Positions 16,320-25,523 are shown, counted from the stretch's first letter. The stretch: DNA of 64,000 bases from Cupriavidus phytohabitans (GCF_000426345.1 NZ_AUFE01000003.1:62001-126000), one strand, 5' to 3'. The notes: generated by a model from the letters alone, not told the origin. A program made the numbers and translations.

Positions 16320-16329
16320 GGCGTCGTCC

Positions 16330-17691
16330 TCAGGCGATGAAGCGATGCGTGGCGGTGACGGCTTCGCGCGGCACCAGGCACGACACGGCGTTAAGACGCG
16401 CGCGTTGCGCCGTGCGCACGCCACCGCCGCCGGCGGGGCCGCAGGTGTAGAGCGCGTTGACCTCGCGCAGCAGCGCCTGCGCCACCGCGGCATCGTCATG
16501 CGCCAGCGCCGCGCGCAGGCGCACGTCCTGCGCTTCGGCTTCGGACGGCTGGCGCCGGGCGAGCATCGCGCCGGCGTCGTCGGCAAATACGCTGAGCACG
16601 CCGATCAGGTCGAAGCGGATGGGCACGTCGTGGCCAAGCATCTGCATGCGCCGGCGCAGGATGTCGGCCGCCAGGCGCGCGCGGGCAGCGGCGTTCGGGC
16701 CGGCATAGGAAATCTCGCCTTCGGCCAGCCAGCCGCCGTGGCTGAACACATTGGCCTTGAGCTGCGCCGGGCGGGCGTGGCCGCGCACGTTGCGCACCGC
16801 CACGCGGTCCGGGCCAATCTGCGTGACGATGACGGCGCCAATGTCGGCGACTACGTCAGGGGTCAGGTACGCGGCCGGATCGTGGACTTCGTACAGCAAT
16901 TGCTCCTTGACCGTGCGCAGGTCGACGCAGCCGCCGGTACCGGCTGCCTTGAAGATCTCGATGCCGCCGTCGCTGGCGAGCTGCGCGATCGGAAAACCAA
17001 GCGCGTGGACATCGGGCACGTCCTTCATGTTGGGATCGGCAAAGTAACCGCCTGTAACCTGGGCCCCGCACTCGAGCAGGTGGCCGGCCATGGTGGCGGC
17101 GGCGAGCCGGTCCCAGTCGTGCCACGACCAGCCGTGATGCGCCATCGCCGGACCCACCGCCAGCGCCGGGTCGGCGACGCGGCCGCACACCACGACCTGC
17201 GCGCCGCCGGCCAGCGCCGCGGCGATGCCTTGTGCGCCGATATAGGCGTTGGCGCAGACAAAGCGCTCGGCGTCGAAGGCGTCGCCAAGGATGCCCTGGA
17301 GCAGCGCGCGCCCGGCGTCGTGCGAGAGATCGTCGCCCTCCACTACCGCCACGCGCGGCACCGGCAGGCCGAGTTCGGCCGCCAGCTGCAGCACGCGCCG
17401 CGCCGCCGCTTGCGGATTGGCCGCGCCGAAATTGCCGATGATGGGAATGCCATGTTGCAGGCACAGGCCGAGCACCGGCGCCAGCAGCGCATCGAGCAGC
17501 GGTTCGTAGCCGTGCGCGGGATCGTTGCGCCGCGCCAGCTGCGCCAGCGCCAGCGTGCGTTCGGCCAGCGTCTCGAAGATCAGCGCCGCGGGCTGGCCGG
17601 CGGCGATCAGGGTGCGCACCACCGGCAATGCGGCGTCGGTGCGGTCGCCGGAGAAGCCGGCGCCGGAGCCGATCAGCAAGGGAGCAGTCAT
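16330..17691 (-). CDS. Acyclic terpene utilization AtuA family protein (DUF1446)
   Basis: The 453-residue protein is a DUF1446/AtuA-type protein. It begins LLIGSGAGFSGDRTDAALPVV and continues with YEPLLDALLAPVLGLCLQHGIPIIGNFGAANP, VVCGRVADPALAVGP and ECGAQVTGGYFADP, all characteristic of the family. Members occur in citronellol/geraniol breakdown in Pseudomonas, where AtuA is essential but has no defined reaction, and in many other carboxylic-acid operons. Here it is first in an operon with its small partner domain and a Bug receptor, and a LysR gene is divergent. No carboxylase or acyl-CoA genes of the full atu pathway are close, so the substrate may be another branched or hydroxylated acid. 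Confidence 0.9.
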   Translation of the reverse strand: MTAPLLIGSGAGFSGDRTDAALPVVRTLIAAGQPAALIFETLAERTLALAQLARRNDPAHGYEPLLDALLAPVLGLCLQHGIPIIGNFGAANPQAAARRVLQLAAELGLPVPRVAVVEGDDLSHDAGRALLQGILGDAFDAERFVCANAYIGAQGIAAALAGGAQVVVCGRVADPALAVGPAMAHHGWSWHDWDRLAAATMAGHLLECGAQVTGGYFADPNMKDVPDVHALGFPIAQLASDGGIEIFKAAGTGGCVDLRTVKEQLLYEVHDPAAYLTPDVVADIGAVIVTQIGPDRVAVRNVRGHARPAQLKANVFSHGGWLAEGEISYAGPNAAARARLAADILRRRMQMLGHDVPIRFDLIGVLSVFADDAGAMLARRQPSEAEAQDVRLRAALAHDDAAVAQALLREVNALYTCGPAGGGGVRTAQRARLNAVSCLVPREAVTATHRFIA

Positions 17692-17804
17692 GGTCGGGGC
17701 AAGGTTGTTGGCTGGGTCGAAGCCATTCTAGGTCGCACCCGTCCAGCCAAAAAACGGATTATTTGGATTAATCTATCGCCTTATTGGATAAGTACGAATC
17801 CTCG

Positions 17805-18710
17805 ATGAACCTGTCGGTCAAGCACCTGCGCGCCTTCGTGGCGCTGGCAACCTACCGCAACTTCACCCGCGCGGCGCGCGCCTGCCACCTGTCGCAGTCG
17901 GCCTTCAGCGCACTGGTGCAGACGCTGGAGGAGCAGGCCGGCAGCCGCCTGTTCGAGCGCACCACGCGCCACGTTGAGTTGAGCACTGACGGCGTGCGCT
18001 TCGAGCAGACCGCGCGGCGGCTGCTGGCGGATTTCGAAGCGGCGTTTGAGGACCTGCGCGCGCACGCCGAGCGGCGCAAGGGCCGCGTGTCGATCGCCGC
18101 GCTGCCGTCGCTGGCGGGCGGCGACCTGCCGCCGCTGCTGGCACAGTTCCGCGCACGCTACCCAGGCATCGTGCTGGAACTGTTCGACCAGTTGGCCGAT
18201 GGCTGCATCGAACTGGTCCGGCAGGGCCGCGCCGACTTCGCGCTGGCACCCGCGCCGGCGCAGGACGACGACCTGCGCGTCGAGCCGCTGGTGCGCGACA
18301 CCTTCCACCTGGTATGCCCGGCCGGCCATCCGCTGGCGCGCAAGCGCCGCATCGCGCCGCAAGCCCTGGCGGGCGAGCCGTTTATCCAGCTGTCGCGCAC
18401 GACCAGCGTGCGCCAGCATCTCGACGCTGCACTGCACCCGTTGCGGGTACACAGCGTGATGGAGGTGGAGCACCTGGCGACCGTGGCGGCGCTGGTGCAG
18501 GCCGGACTCGGCATCAGCGCGGTGCCGTCGCTGGCGCTGTTCCAGTTCCGGCGCGAGGGCCTGGCGATCCGGCCGCTGCAGCTGCCGTCACTGGTGCGCG
18601 ATATCTGCCTGGTGCGGATGAAGGACCGCGGCGACTCCGCGGCCGCCGCGGCAATGATCGAAAGCCTGCAGGCGTTCTACCGCGGCGGCAAGGCTCCGGC
18701 GCGGCGCTGA
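17805..18710 (+). CDS. LysR-family transcriptional regulator
   Basis: The 301-residue protein is a LysR regulator: MNLSVKHLRAFVALATYRNF, TRAARACHLSQSAFSALVQTLEE and GSRLFERTTRHVELSTDG form the DNA-binding domain. The sensing domain begins near residue 90 (GRVSIAALPSLAGGDLPPLL). The ATG at 17805 is preferred over an in-frame TTG at 17784. It is divergent from the AtuA-type operon across a 113-bp AT-rich gap containing GGATTATTTGGATTAATC, and is probably its regulator. Confidence 0.93.
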   Translation: MNLSVKHLRAFVALATYRNFTRAARACHLSQSAFSALVQTLEEQAGSRLFERTTRHVELSTDGVRFEQTARRLLADFEAAFEDLRAHAERRKGRVSIAALPSLAGGDLPPLLAQFRARYPGIVLELFDQLADGCIELVRQGRADFALAPAPAQDDDLRVEPLVRDTFHLVCPAGHPLARKRRIAPQALAGEPFIQLSRTTSVRQHLDAALHPLRVHSVMEVEHLATVAALVQAGLGISAVPSLALFQFRREGLAIRPLQLPSLVRDICLVRMKDRGDSAAAAAMIESLQAFYRGGKAPARR

Positions 18711-18738
18711 CCCGCCCCCATCACCCTCGCGGACTGGC

Positions 18739-18760
18739 ACGCAGAATTGGGTACGCTTTG
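18739..18760 (+). repeat. Dispersed repeat copy between converging genes
   Basis: ACGCAGAATTGGGTACGC followed by TTTG is the repeat with one substitution (AATT for AAAT). It lies 29 bp after the LysR stop and 15 bp before the stop of the converging SDR gene. Confidence 0.75.
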
Positions 18761-18774
18761 CCGTTTGCGGCTGG

Positions 18775-19572
18775 TCAGAAGTGGCCGAGGTAGCCGCCGT
18801 CGACCGCCAGCACGTGCCCGGTGATATACGACGCCGCCGGCGATGCCAGGAATACCGCCGCGCCCGCGATCTCATCCGGCCGGCCCCAGCGGCCCAGCGA
18901 GGTACGCTGGCGCAGCCACTCGGCCACGCTTTCGTCGTCGACCATCGGCTGGTTCGGTTCGGTGGCGAAGTAGCCGGGCGCGATCGCGTTGACGGTGACG
19001 CCGAAGCGGCCCAGGTCCGCGGCCAGCGCGCGCGTCAGCGCATCCAGCCCGCCTTTGGTGGCGGGATATAGCACGTCGCCCGCGCGCGCGACCTGGCCCG
19101 CGATCGAGCTGACGTTGACGATGCGGCCGTACCGGCCGCGCTGCATCCGTTGCGCGGCGTGGCGGCACAGCGTATAGGGCGCGACCAGGTTGGTCTCGAG
19201 CATTTCGCGCAGGTCGCCGGCATCGAGATGCGCCATCGAGCTGCGGTTGCGCGCGCCGGCGTTGTTGACCAGGACATCGAGCCGGCCATGGGCGGCATCG
19301 ATCCGCGCGAACGCTGCCTCGACCGCCGCTTCATCGGTGATGTCGAGCACCAGCGCCTCGGCGCTGCCGCCGCGCGCGGCCAGGGTGGCGACCGCGTCGT
19401 GCACGCGCGCCTTGCTGCGCGCCGCCACCAGCACATGCGCACCGGCATCGGCCAGCCCGGCGGCAATCGCCAGGCCCAGGCCCTGCGCGCCGCCGGTCAC
19501 CAGCGCGACGCGCCCATGCAGTGAAAACGGGGTACGCGCAGCGGCGTCGGGGGATGAGATAGGAGTAGCCAT
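18775..19572 (-). CDS. Short-chain dehydrogenase/reductase
   Basis: The 265-residue protein is a classical SDR with the NAD(P) motif TGGAQGLG at residues 26-33, NNAG in LVNNAGARNRSS, the catalytic Ser in VNVSSIAG, and YPATK as the YxxxK motif near residue 168. The end ASYITGHVLAVDGGYLGHF is typical of gluconate 5-dehydrogenase-like and 3-oxoacyl-ACP-reductase-like members. It stands alone between converging LysR and the LivK-type gene. The start ATG has only a weak ribosome binding site, and no better start is visible. Substrate unknown. Confidence 0.92.
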   Translation of the reverse strand: MATPISSPDAAARTPFSLHGRVALVTGGAQGLGLAIAAGLADAGAHVLVAARSKARVHDAVATLAARGGSAEALVLDITDEAAVEAAFARIDAAHGRLDVLVNNAGARNRSSMAHLDAGDLREMLETNLVAPYTLCRHAAQRMQRGRYGRIVNVSSIAGQVARAGDVLYPATKGGLDALTRALAADLGRFGVTVNAIAPGYFATEPNQPMVDDESVAEWLRQRTSLGRWGRPDEIAGAAVFLASPAASYITGHVLAVDGGYLGHF

Positions 19573-19649
19573 GCGGGCGAATATACCGCAGCAGGCCGGC
19601 CCACGTTGCGCGCAGCCAGCCTGCCCCGCAGGCCTGTCCGCCCGCTCGC

Positions 19650-20786
19650 TCAGCGGATCAGCTTGCCGGTGGAAGAGACGATCGACATCTCGACAAAGGA
19701 CGAGCCGGTATGGCGCGCGGCGCTGTAGCTGATCAGGATGCCGCCGAGGTCATAGTCGCGCAGGCCTTCGAGCGCGCTGACCAGGCGCTCGCGCGTCGGC
19801 TCGGGCCCGGCGCGGCGCAGGCCTTCCACCAGCACCTTCGCCGACATGAAGCCTTCCATGCCGGCGTTGGACGGCTCCACGCCCTGCTGCCGCGCCTGGT
19901 TGCGGTACTCGCTGGCGAGCGTCATCTGGCTGGAGTTGGTTCCCGGCACCACCTGCGTGATGATCAGCCCGCGCGCATCGTCGCCCAGCTCGCGGATAAA
20001 GGAATCGGCGGCGTTGTTCGACAGCGTGACGAACTGCGCCTGGCTGCCGGCGCGGCGCAGCTCGCGGATGATGCGCGCGGCTTCCGAGCCCGAGCCGATC
20101 ACCAGCACCGCCTGCGGGTTGGCCTTGTTCATGGTGGCAACGCCCTGGCTGATGTCGCCCATCGGCCGCGCGAAGCTGACAGCCGCCGCCGGCTGCACGC
20201 CGCGCGCCTGCAGCGCGGTGGTATAGCCTTCGAGCACGTCCTGGCCGAAGCCGTCGGTGGTGTGGAAGATGCCGATCCGGCTCATCCCGGTAGTGGCCAG
20301 GTGGTTGATCGCGCGCGCGACTTCATCCTGGTACTTGGCGCGCACGTTGAACACGTAGCGGTTCACCGGCCGGTGCAGCGTGATCGCACCGGTCAGCGGC
20401 GCCACCAGCGGCACCTTGTGCTCGGCCACCAGCGGCAGGATGCTCTCGTTCTGCGGCGTGCCGCGCACCATGAACAGCGCGAACACCTTGTCTTCGTCGA
20501 GCAGCTTGCGCACATTGTCCGGCGTGCGCTTGGCATCGAAGCCATCGTCGTAGGTGACCAGCTCGATGCGCCGTCCCGCCACGCCGCCACTGGCGTTGAC
20601 CGAGCGCAGGTACACCTGCGCGCCGGCGATCTGCTCCTTGACCGAACCGGCGACCGGGCCGGTGATGCCGGCCGACTGGCCGATGCGGATGGTGTTGCGG
20701 GTCACGCCCGGTTCCGCCTGCGCCGTTTGGGCGGCCCATCCCAGCGTGGCGGCCAGCACGCCGCACGCGATCCATTTCGCCTTCAT
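19650..20786 (-). CDS. ABC transporter substrate-binding protein, LivK-like
   Basis: The 378-residue protein is a periplasmic binding protein of the branched-chain amino acid (LivK/type I fold) family. The signal peptide ends AQTAQAEP, and the mature part begins VTRNTIRIGQSAGITGPVAGSVKEQIAGAQ-like residues. The motif GRRIELVTYDDGFDAKRTPDNVRKLLDEDKVFAL is split here into VTYDDGFDAKRTPDNV and KLLDEDKVFAL, both typical. The ATG at 20784-20786 follows AGGGGACA. No permease or ATPase genes are adjacent. Such orphan LivK-like receptors often bind amino acids or aromatic acids. Confidence 0.93.
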   Translation of the reverse strand: MKAKWIACGVLAATLGWAAQTAQAEPGVTRNTIRIGQSAGITGPVAGSVKEQIAGAQVYLRSVNASGGVAGRRIELVTYDDGFDAKRTPDNVRKLLDEDKVFALFMVRGTPQNESILPLVAEHKVPLVAPLTGAITLHRPVNRYVFNVRAKYQDEVARAINHLATTGMSRIGIFHTTDGFGQDVLEGYTTALQARGVQPAAAVSFARPMGDISQGVATMNKANPQAVLVIGSGSEAARIIRELRRAGSQAQFVTLSNNAADSFIRELGDDARGLIITQVVPGTNSSQMTLASEYRNQARQQGVEPSNAGMEGFMSAKVLVEGLRRAGPEPTRERLVSALEGLRDYDLGGILISYSAARHTGSSFVEMSIVSSTGKLIR

Positions 20787-21061
20787 CGTTGTCCCCTCTG
20801 GTATGTCGTTCTTCTGTTGCACGATTGCGCGCGCTGCGCACGGCAATAGCCATGCGCCGTTGCGAAAATTACCGCATGCGTCAGGCCAGGGCAAACAGGA
20901 GGTGGAGGGGTGTTGCAGCGGCATCACACCGGAACCGGATGGCGGTTCCGGTGTGGCCAGCCACGCGCTAAGAGATGCGCGTCAAGGCGCGCCACGCGGG
21001 GGCGCGCGAGAGACTGCGGATGGCCTTTGCCCTCACGACGGCAAGGCCTGCTGCGGACGGA

Positions 21062-21574
21062 TCAGGGGAAGGCCGGCACGGCCGGATCGAGACCGGCGAA
21101 ACGGGCTTCCGGATGCGCGTTCTGCAGCAGCGTTTCGATTTCCTCGACGCGGCCGCGCGGCACGTCGACCATCAGCAGGATCTTGCCCGCCTCGATGTCC
21201 TTCTCGAACGCGCGCAGGCGGCTGTTGGGCGCAGAACTGCCGATCATGCTCGCGGCCCATGCGCCGAACACCGCGCCGAGCACCGCCAGCACCCCGACCA
21301 GGCCCCACTGCGGCGTATCGCCGACGATCGGGAACATGGCCACCACCACGCCAGCCACCACGCCCACGCCGCCGCCGACCATCAGGCCCATTTCCGCGGC
21401 ATGGACGATGTCGGACGTCTGGAACAGGTTGGCTTCGTGCAGGCCCGTCATGTCTTCGCCGTCGCGCGCCACGAAGTGGATGCGGCGGTTTTCGACGCGG
21501 GCGAGCAGCAGGTCGTCCATGGTGCGCCGGGCGCTTGCCACGTCGGGCAACAACCAGAAGATGCGTTTGCGCAT
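21062..21574 (-). CDS. DUF1269-like membrane protein
   Basis: The 170-residue protein has a soluble N-terminal part (MRKRIFWLLPDVASARRTMDDLL), a Gly-rich hydrophobic stretch with two membrane segments (LMVGGGVGVVAGVVVAMF and GVLAVLGAVFGAWAASMIG), and a C-terminal soluble domain (KILLMVDVPRGRVEEIETLL). This layout fits the DUF1269 and general-stress membrane proteins in which two membrane passes lie between two ferredoxin-like halves. The ATG at 21572-21574 has AAGGAGAG upstream. Function unknown; related proteins are induced by stress. Confidence 0.85.
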   Translation of the reverse strand: MRKRIFWLLPDVASARRTMDDLLLARVENRRIHFVARDGEDMTGLHEANLFQTSDIVHAAEMGLMVGGGVGVVAGVVVAMFPIVGDTPQWGLVGVLAVLGAVFGAWAASMIGSSAPNSRLRAFEKDIEAGKILLMVDVPRGRVEEIETLLQNAHPEARFAGLDPAVPAFP

Positions 21575-21801
21575 GTCTCTCTCCTTGTTCAGGCCGCGCC
21601 GTTGGTGTGGGTAGACCAGGTGAGAAAGTACCGCTGACGGCGCGGGGTTATTTCGTTGTACGCCGTTCGGGTGGCAAGCGCAAGGCAACCGCCGGGTCGC
21701 TTCGCGCGCGCACGCGCATGTGAAGCGCACGCGTGCCCTGCTGGTGCAAGGCACGCGTCACGTGAGTAAGAAACGCCTGGAAAAGCGCGGCGAAAGCCGC
21801 T

Positions 21802-23238
21802 TCAGAAAGTGATCGGCAGGCGCAGGTTCACCTGCAGGTCTGGCGTGTCCCGTGTCAGGCCCGCACCCACCGACAGGTTCAGCGTGTAGCGGTCGTTGAA
21901 GCGGTACGAGTAGCCCACCAGCAGCGTGCCTTGCGTGATGCGCACCGAGCCCGGCACGGTCTGTCCGTTCTGCTTGGTCGGCCAGATGATGGCCTGGTCA
22001 TAGCCGATACTGAACGAGGCCTTCTCGTTGAGCGACAGGCCCATGCCGAAGCTGAACTCGAAGATATCGCCCGGGGCGATCTTGCCCAGGTTCTCCGTCT
22101 GGCCGTTGAGCACCGTGCGGCTGACGTTGTCGCGAGCAAAGTTGTGCAGGTAGCTGAAGGTACCGAAGAACACCGCGGGGTCGGTCGGCAGCAGCCAGGT
22201 GATGCCCGGCTGGATGGCCTGGAAGCCGGTGCCGGTCGGCAGCCCGAGCGGCAGGCCGGTGCCGGTGGTGTTGCCCACGCAGCGCGTCACGCAATCGGTC
22301 ACCACTTCGAACGGATCCGTGCCGGTGGCCGACTTGTAGCGCAGCCAGCCGACGAAGTACGGCATCTTCTCGTTGCCGTAGTTGAGCTGGTAGCGCACCG
22401 TCGCCTCGACGTCGCCGAGGCCGGCGCCGCTGGCATTGAATACGTTGTCGACGGCGGTGCCGGTGAAGACTTCACGGCTGATGGTCGAGCCCGAGGTCTT
22501 CACATAAGGCACCTTGGCCTCGACTTCCAGCCGCTTGGTCACGCCATAGCGCAGCGCGATCGACGGGATGTAGGTCGAGGTCTTGACCTCGCGCACATCG
22601 AGCAGGCCGATCAGGATCGCGGGGATCACCGTGTAGCCCACCAGCGCCACGCGGTTGTTGGACGAGTAGCCGTACTGGAAGCCAGGCTCGACCACCAGCT
22701 TGCCCTGCGCGGTCAGCACGCCGGGCTGGTCGATGATCGGCGCGATCTCGGGCGGCCGGGTTTCGCGCTCGGGCGGGCGGCCCACGGGTTCTTCCACGGC
22801 CACGGTCTGCGGGTTGGCGGACTCGCCCGCCTGCGGGCCCTGCGCGACATCCTGAGGCGGCTGCAGCGTGATCTGCTGCGGGTTGTTGACCGCGTTGGGC
22901 GCGCTTTGCGCCGCGCTGGCCGCCGCCGCAGCGGTGGCGGCATTGGTGGCATTGTTGGACGGCGACACGCCGCCGCCGACGCCCTGGCCGCCGCGCTTGG
23001 TGGCCAGCACTTCATTGCTGATGACGCTGCGCAGCTCGCGGATGACTGCCTCTTGTTCGGCCAGTGCCCGCTTCATGGCGTCGAGCTGGGTGGCCTGTTC
23101 GGCGAGTTCCCTTTGCAGCATTTCCAGGCCCGCCGCGGGTCCGCCCGCATCCGGCGTCTGGGCCTGCGCCAGGCCACCGAGCAACAGCAACGTCGAGCAT
23201 CCGGCATTCCGGATGCCCTGCATCGACCGCTTCTTCAT
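21802..23238 (-). CDS. FapF-like outer membrane channel with N-terminal coiled coil
   Basis: The 478-residue protein has a signal peptide (to about residue 26, GLAQAQ), a coiled coil at about 38-75 (LEMLQRELAEQATQLDAMK, then ALAEQEAVIRELRSVI) and an Ala/Asn/Pro-rich linker to about residue 180. The rest is a beta-barrel of about 290 residues: LVVEPGFQYGYSSNNRVAL, TSTYIPSIALRYGVTKRLEVEAKVPY, LGDVEATVRYQLN, and a last strand ending VNLRLPITF with terminal Phe. This matches the design of FapF, the trimeric outer-membrane channel that exports Fap amyloid subunits, with its coiled-coil plug. The barrel also resembles the transporter group of Phenol_MetA_deg proteins. It is the last gene of an operon with a C39 peptidase, as in the fap operon. 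The ATG at 23236-23238 has GGAGGAAG upstream. Confidence 0.88.
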   Translation of the reverse strand: MKKRSMQGIRNAGCSTLLLLGGLAQAQTPDAGGPAAGLEMLQRELAEQATQLDAMKRALAEQEAVIRELRSVISNEVLATKRGGQGVGGGVSPSNNATNAATAAAAASAAQSAPNAVNNPQQITLQPPQDVAQGPQAGESANPQTVAVEEPVGRPPERETRPPEIAPIIDQPGVLTAQGKLVVEPGFQYGYSSNNRVALVGYTVIPAILIGLLDVREVKTSTYIPSIALRYGVTKRLEVEAKVPYVKTSGSTISREVFTGTAVDNVFNASGAGLGDVEATVRYQLNYGNEKMPYFVGWLRYKSATGTDPFEVVTDCVTRCVGNTTGTGLPLGLPTGTGFQAIQPGITWLLPTDPAVFFGTFSYLHNFARDNVSRTVLNGQTENLGKIAPGDIFEFSFGMGLSLNEKASFSIGYDQAIIWPTKQNGQTVPGSVRITQGTLLVGYSYRFNDRYTLNLSVGAGLTRDTPDLQVNLRLPITF

Positions 23239-23313
23239 CACGTCTTCCTCCCCCGGGACGGGCGGGCTATTGTCAGGAGCCCGCAACCTGTACTGCCTGC
23301 TGCTTCGCTACGA

Positions 23314-24192
23314 TTACCTCATGCTGGCGGCCCGCATCAACGCATCCTGCAGCGTCGTGTTGGCCAATTGCGACCGGAAAGCCTGCAGCGTATTCACGCT
23401 TGCGTCGATTGTCATCAGGCTCCGGATGCTCTGGTTGTTCAGACTGTTCTGGATCACCGTCGTGGGCGTACCCGCCAGCGACCCTACCGCGGCCGAATTG
23501 CCAGGGCCGTTCTGGATCACGTTCAACAGGCCGTTGGTCGCCACCTGGCCAGTGCTGGTCCCGACCACCGTCATGGGCGGGCCGGCAGCGCCGGCACTGC
23601 TGGCACTGCTGCCGCTGGCCGACGCGGACGCAGACGCGGCAGCACCGGCCGCACCGCTGGTCGACGCCGCAGCGCCGGCGCTCGCGCTGCCGGCCGACCC
23701 GTTCGCGCTTCCCTGAGCACCGCCCGTGAGACCCGCCAGCGCGCTATCGACCGCGGCGTTCGTGGAAGCCACAATGGCGGGACCCAGTGTCGTCGCCAGG
23801 CGCGCCGCCTGTTCTGCGGTGATGCGTCCGACGTCCGGGATGTTAATGCTGGTTGCGACGACCAGGGCCCCGTTGATATACACCGCGCGTTCGATACCGA
23901 ACGAAACTTGCAGGTTCGGCATCTCGAATCCGCCCCGCATCTCGTCAAGCTTTTCATGTGCGACCGGTTTCCAGCCGGCCATGCTGCCGCGCGCGGCAGC
24001 CACGGGTGTGTCAGTATCGCGGGCCGAAGCGGCTGCCTGCGATGGCAGCGCCGACGGGTCGAGCCGGTCGGGCTGGTCAAGCGAACTGGCATGTGCCACG
24101 CCGGCACAGGCCAGACCCGCACCAAGCAGCATCGCGGCCGCCGCCGTGGCGGTGCGAGGCGCTGCAGGGGTCGGGAGGGAAGTCTGCAACAT
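23314..24192 (-). CDS. Secreted protein with internal double-glycine motif (presumed C39 substrate)
   Basis: The 292-residue protein has a signal peptide ending GVAHA (residue 35). A hydrophilic propeptide-like part leads to HEKLDEMRGG at residues 80-88, with L82 at -7, M85 at -4 and G87-G88 at -2/-1, which fits the consensus cleaved by C39 peptidases. Beyond it come FEMPNLQVSFGIERAVYING and an Ala/Ser/Gly-rich stretch (about 155-205). The C-terminal part contains NVIQN and VIQNSLNNQSIRSLM. The gene lies between the C39 peptidase and the outer-membrane channel. The ATG at 24190-24192 has GAGGAA upstream; an ATG 30 bp earlier would overlap the peptidase gene. I do not recognise a named family. 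A surface or fibre component processed by the peptidase is the best guess. Confidence 0.85.
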   Translation of the reverse strand: MLQTSLPTPAAPRTATAAAAMLLGAGLACAGVAHASSLDQPDRLDPSALPSQAAASARDTDTPVAAARGSMAGWKPVAHEKLDEMRGGFEMPNLQVSFGIERAVYINGALVVATSINIPDVGRITAEQAARLATTLGPAIVASTNAAVDSALAGLTGGAQGSANGSAGSASAGAAASTSGAAGAAASASASASGSSASSAGAAGPPMTVVGTSTGQVATNGLLNVIQNGPGNSAAVGSLAGTPTTVIQNSLNNQSIRSLMTIDASVNTLQAFRSQLANTTLQDALMRAASMR

Positions 24193-24202
24193 GATGCATT
24201 CC

Positions 24203-24901
24203 TCAGAAATCGCCAACGCCATGCTTGGGCATGACAGTGAAAAACAGGCTATCCCGGTTGACTCCCATCCAGTAAGGGCCGCTGGGCGCCAGGCGCCAGT
24301 CCGCGGCCAGGTTGAAGCGCGCGTTGTCCGTGCGGTTGTGGATCACGAACAACAGCTGGCTTTCCCATACTTTTTCGAAGTGCTCGCGTGACATGGCACG
24401 TGTTCCGCGGGCCGGATCACCGACCAGCACGCGGTTGCCCTTCACACCCTTGATCACCACGAAATGGTGGTAGCCATTCTCGGCGATCAGCACAATGGCC
24501 GGCACCTGCGTTTCTTCCAGCTTGGAAAGCGGCAATTCATAGCCGTCTGCTTCATAGCCCAACGCGGCCAGGAAGCGCTTCATGTCCAGCAGCGAGAACC
24601 CTTCGGCGCGGATCTTGGCCTGGTCGCCGTTGAGATACATGCTCTGGAACACCGTGGCTTCGTTCATCGGATGGCCGTACTGGTAGGTCAGCAGCGTGGC
24701 CACCGCGGCCGAGCCGCAGCTGAAGTCGTATTGCTGCCGGATCGTGGATTTGAAGCGCGCTTCGCGAACGCTGGTGACCCTGACGTTGTAGGGTTCGCCT
24801 GACGGACCGTAGAAAAGCGTGTCTGCGGCGTGGGCACAGGGGGTGGCCCCCGCGACCAGAGCGAACGTTACAGACGCCAACAGTTTTCGCAGCAGCTTCA
24901 T
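24203..24901 (-). CDS. Periplasmic C39-family cysteine peptidase, FapD-like
   Basis: The 232-residue protein has a Sec signal peptide (to about residue 25, PCAHA) and a C39 peptidase domain. The catalytic residues are in place: Q57 and C62 in RQQYDFSCGSAAVATLLTYQ, H145/H146 in NGYHHFVVIKGVKG and D162 in VGDPARG. Bacteriocin-type C39 domains are fused to ABC transporters and act in the cytoplasm; this one is free and exported, as is FapD of Pseudomonas. The start codon overlaps the stop of the upstream gene by one base (TAATG), so translation is probably coupled. Two flanking genes encode proteins with double-glycine sites, which makes them the natural substrates. Length agrees with FapD (about 220-250). 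Confidence 0.93.
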   Translation of the reverse strand: MKLLRKLLASVTFALVAGATPCAHAADTLFYGPSGEPYNVRVTSVREARFKSTIRQQYDFSCGSAAVATLLTYQYGHPMNEATVFQSMYLNGDQAKIRAEGFSLLDMKRFLAALGYEADGYELPLSKLEETQVPAIVLIAENGYHHFVVIKGVKGNRVLVGDPARGTRAMSREHFEKVWESQLLFVIHNRTDNARFNLAADWRLAPSGPYWMGVNRDSLFFTVMPKHGVGDF

Positions 24902-25335
24902 TATTTGAACTGGACGTTGAGGATCGTGGCGTTCTGGATCAGCACGTTGGAGCCGGAATTCTGGATTGCCGTAGGAATTCCAGAGGCGCTCGCGAACGCG
25001 CCATCCGCAATATTGTTCGCACCGGACAACACGTTGACCGCCGCGTTTTCAGCCACGGTGCCGTGCAAGCGCATGTCGTTGACAGTAACTTCCGAACCAC
25101 CGCGGATATCATCTAGTTTAGTCACAGGTACAGCTTTCGCCACCCCGCCGAACAATGTGGTGTCGGCTGCGGCTGAAGGTTGCGTGTGAGCAACAGTCTC
25201 CTGAGGGACGCTTGCAACACTGCGTGCGGCTGCCATGGCCTGATCCAGCCCTGGCGGCTCTGCACTTGCCTGCAGTGCAGGACAGGCAAGTAGGACCGTC
25301 GCAAACGCACTGACGGCAATGCGGACCGATTGCAT
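24901..25335 (-). CDS. Small secreted protein with double-glycine motif
   Basis: The 144-residue protein has a signal peptide (to about residue 25, LQASAEP), a Ser/Thr/Ala-rich propeptide and the motif TKLDDIRGG at residues 72-80 (L74 at -7, I77 at -4, G79-G80 at -2/-1). This closely matches KLDEMRGG of the protein encoded two genes downstream. The predicted mature part of 64 residues begins SEVTVNDMRLHGTVAENA and ends IQNSGSNVLIQNATILNVQ, rich in Asn, Ile and Val and likely beta-forming. The gene directly precedes the C39 peptidase with a one-base overlap. The ATG at 25333-25335 has GGAGGA upstream. No known family. It could be an amyloid-like subunit or nucleator; this is inferred. Confidence 0.88.
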   Translation of the reverse strand: MQSVRIAVSAFATVLLACPALQASAEPPGLDQAMAAARSVASVPQETVAHTQPSAAADTTLFGGVAKAVPVTKLDDIRGGSEVTVNDMRLHGTVAENAAVNVLSGANNIADGAFASASGIPTAIQNSGSNVLIQNATILNVQFK

Positions 25336-25523
25336 GGTGTCATCCTCCCCAGGCCTCGTGCACGTACCCTGTCCCGGGCGGCACTAAGGCATATAGGCTT
25401 GCGTGGACGTGACAGGATCCGCGCGCCCGCACACAGGATGCGGGCGCCGGTCCTGCCGACATGGCATCGCGAAGTGCCGGCCCGCCCTCGCAATAAGCTC
25501 AGGCAGGGCCGAGTCTGCGCGTA

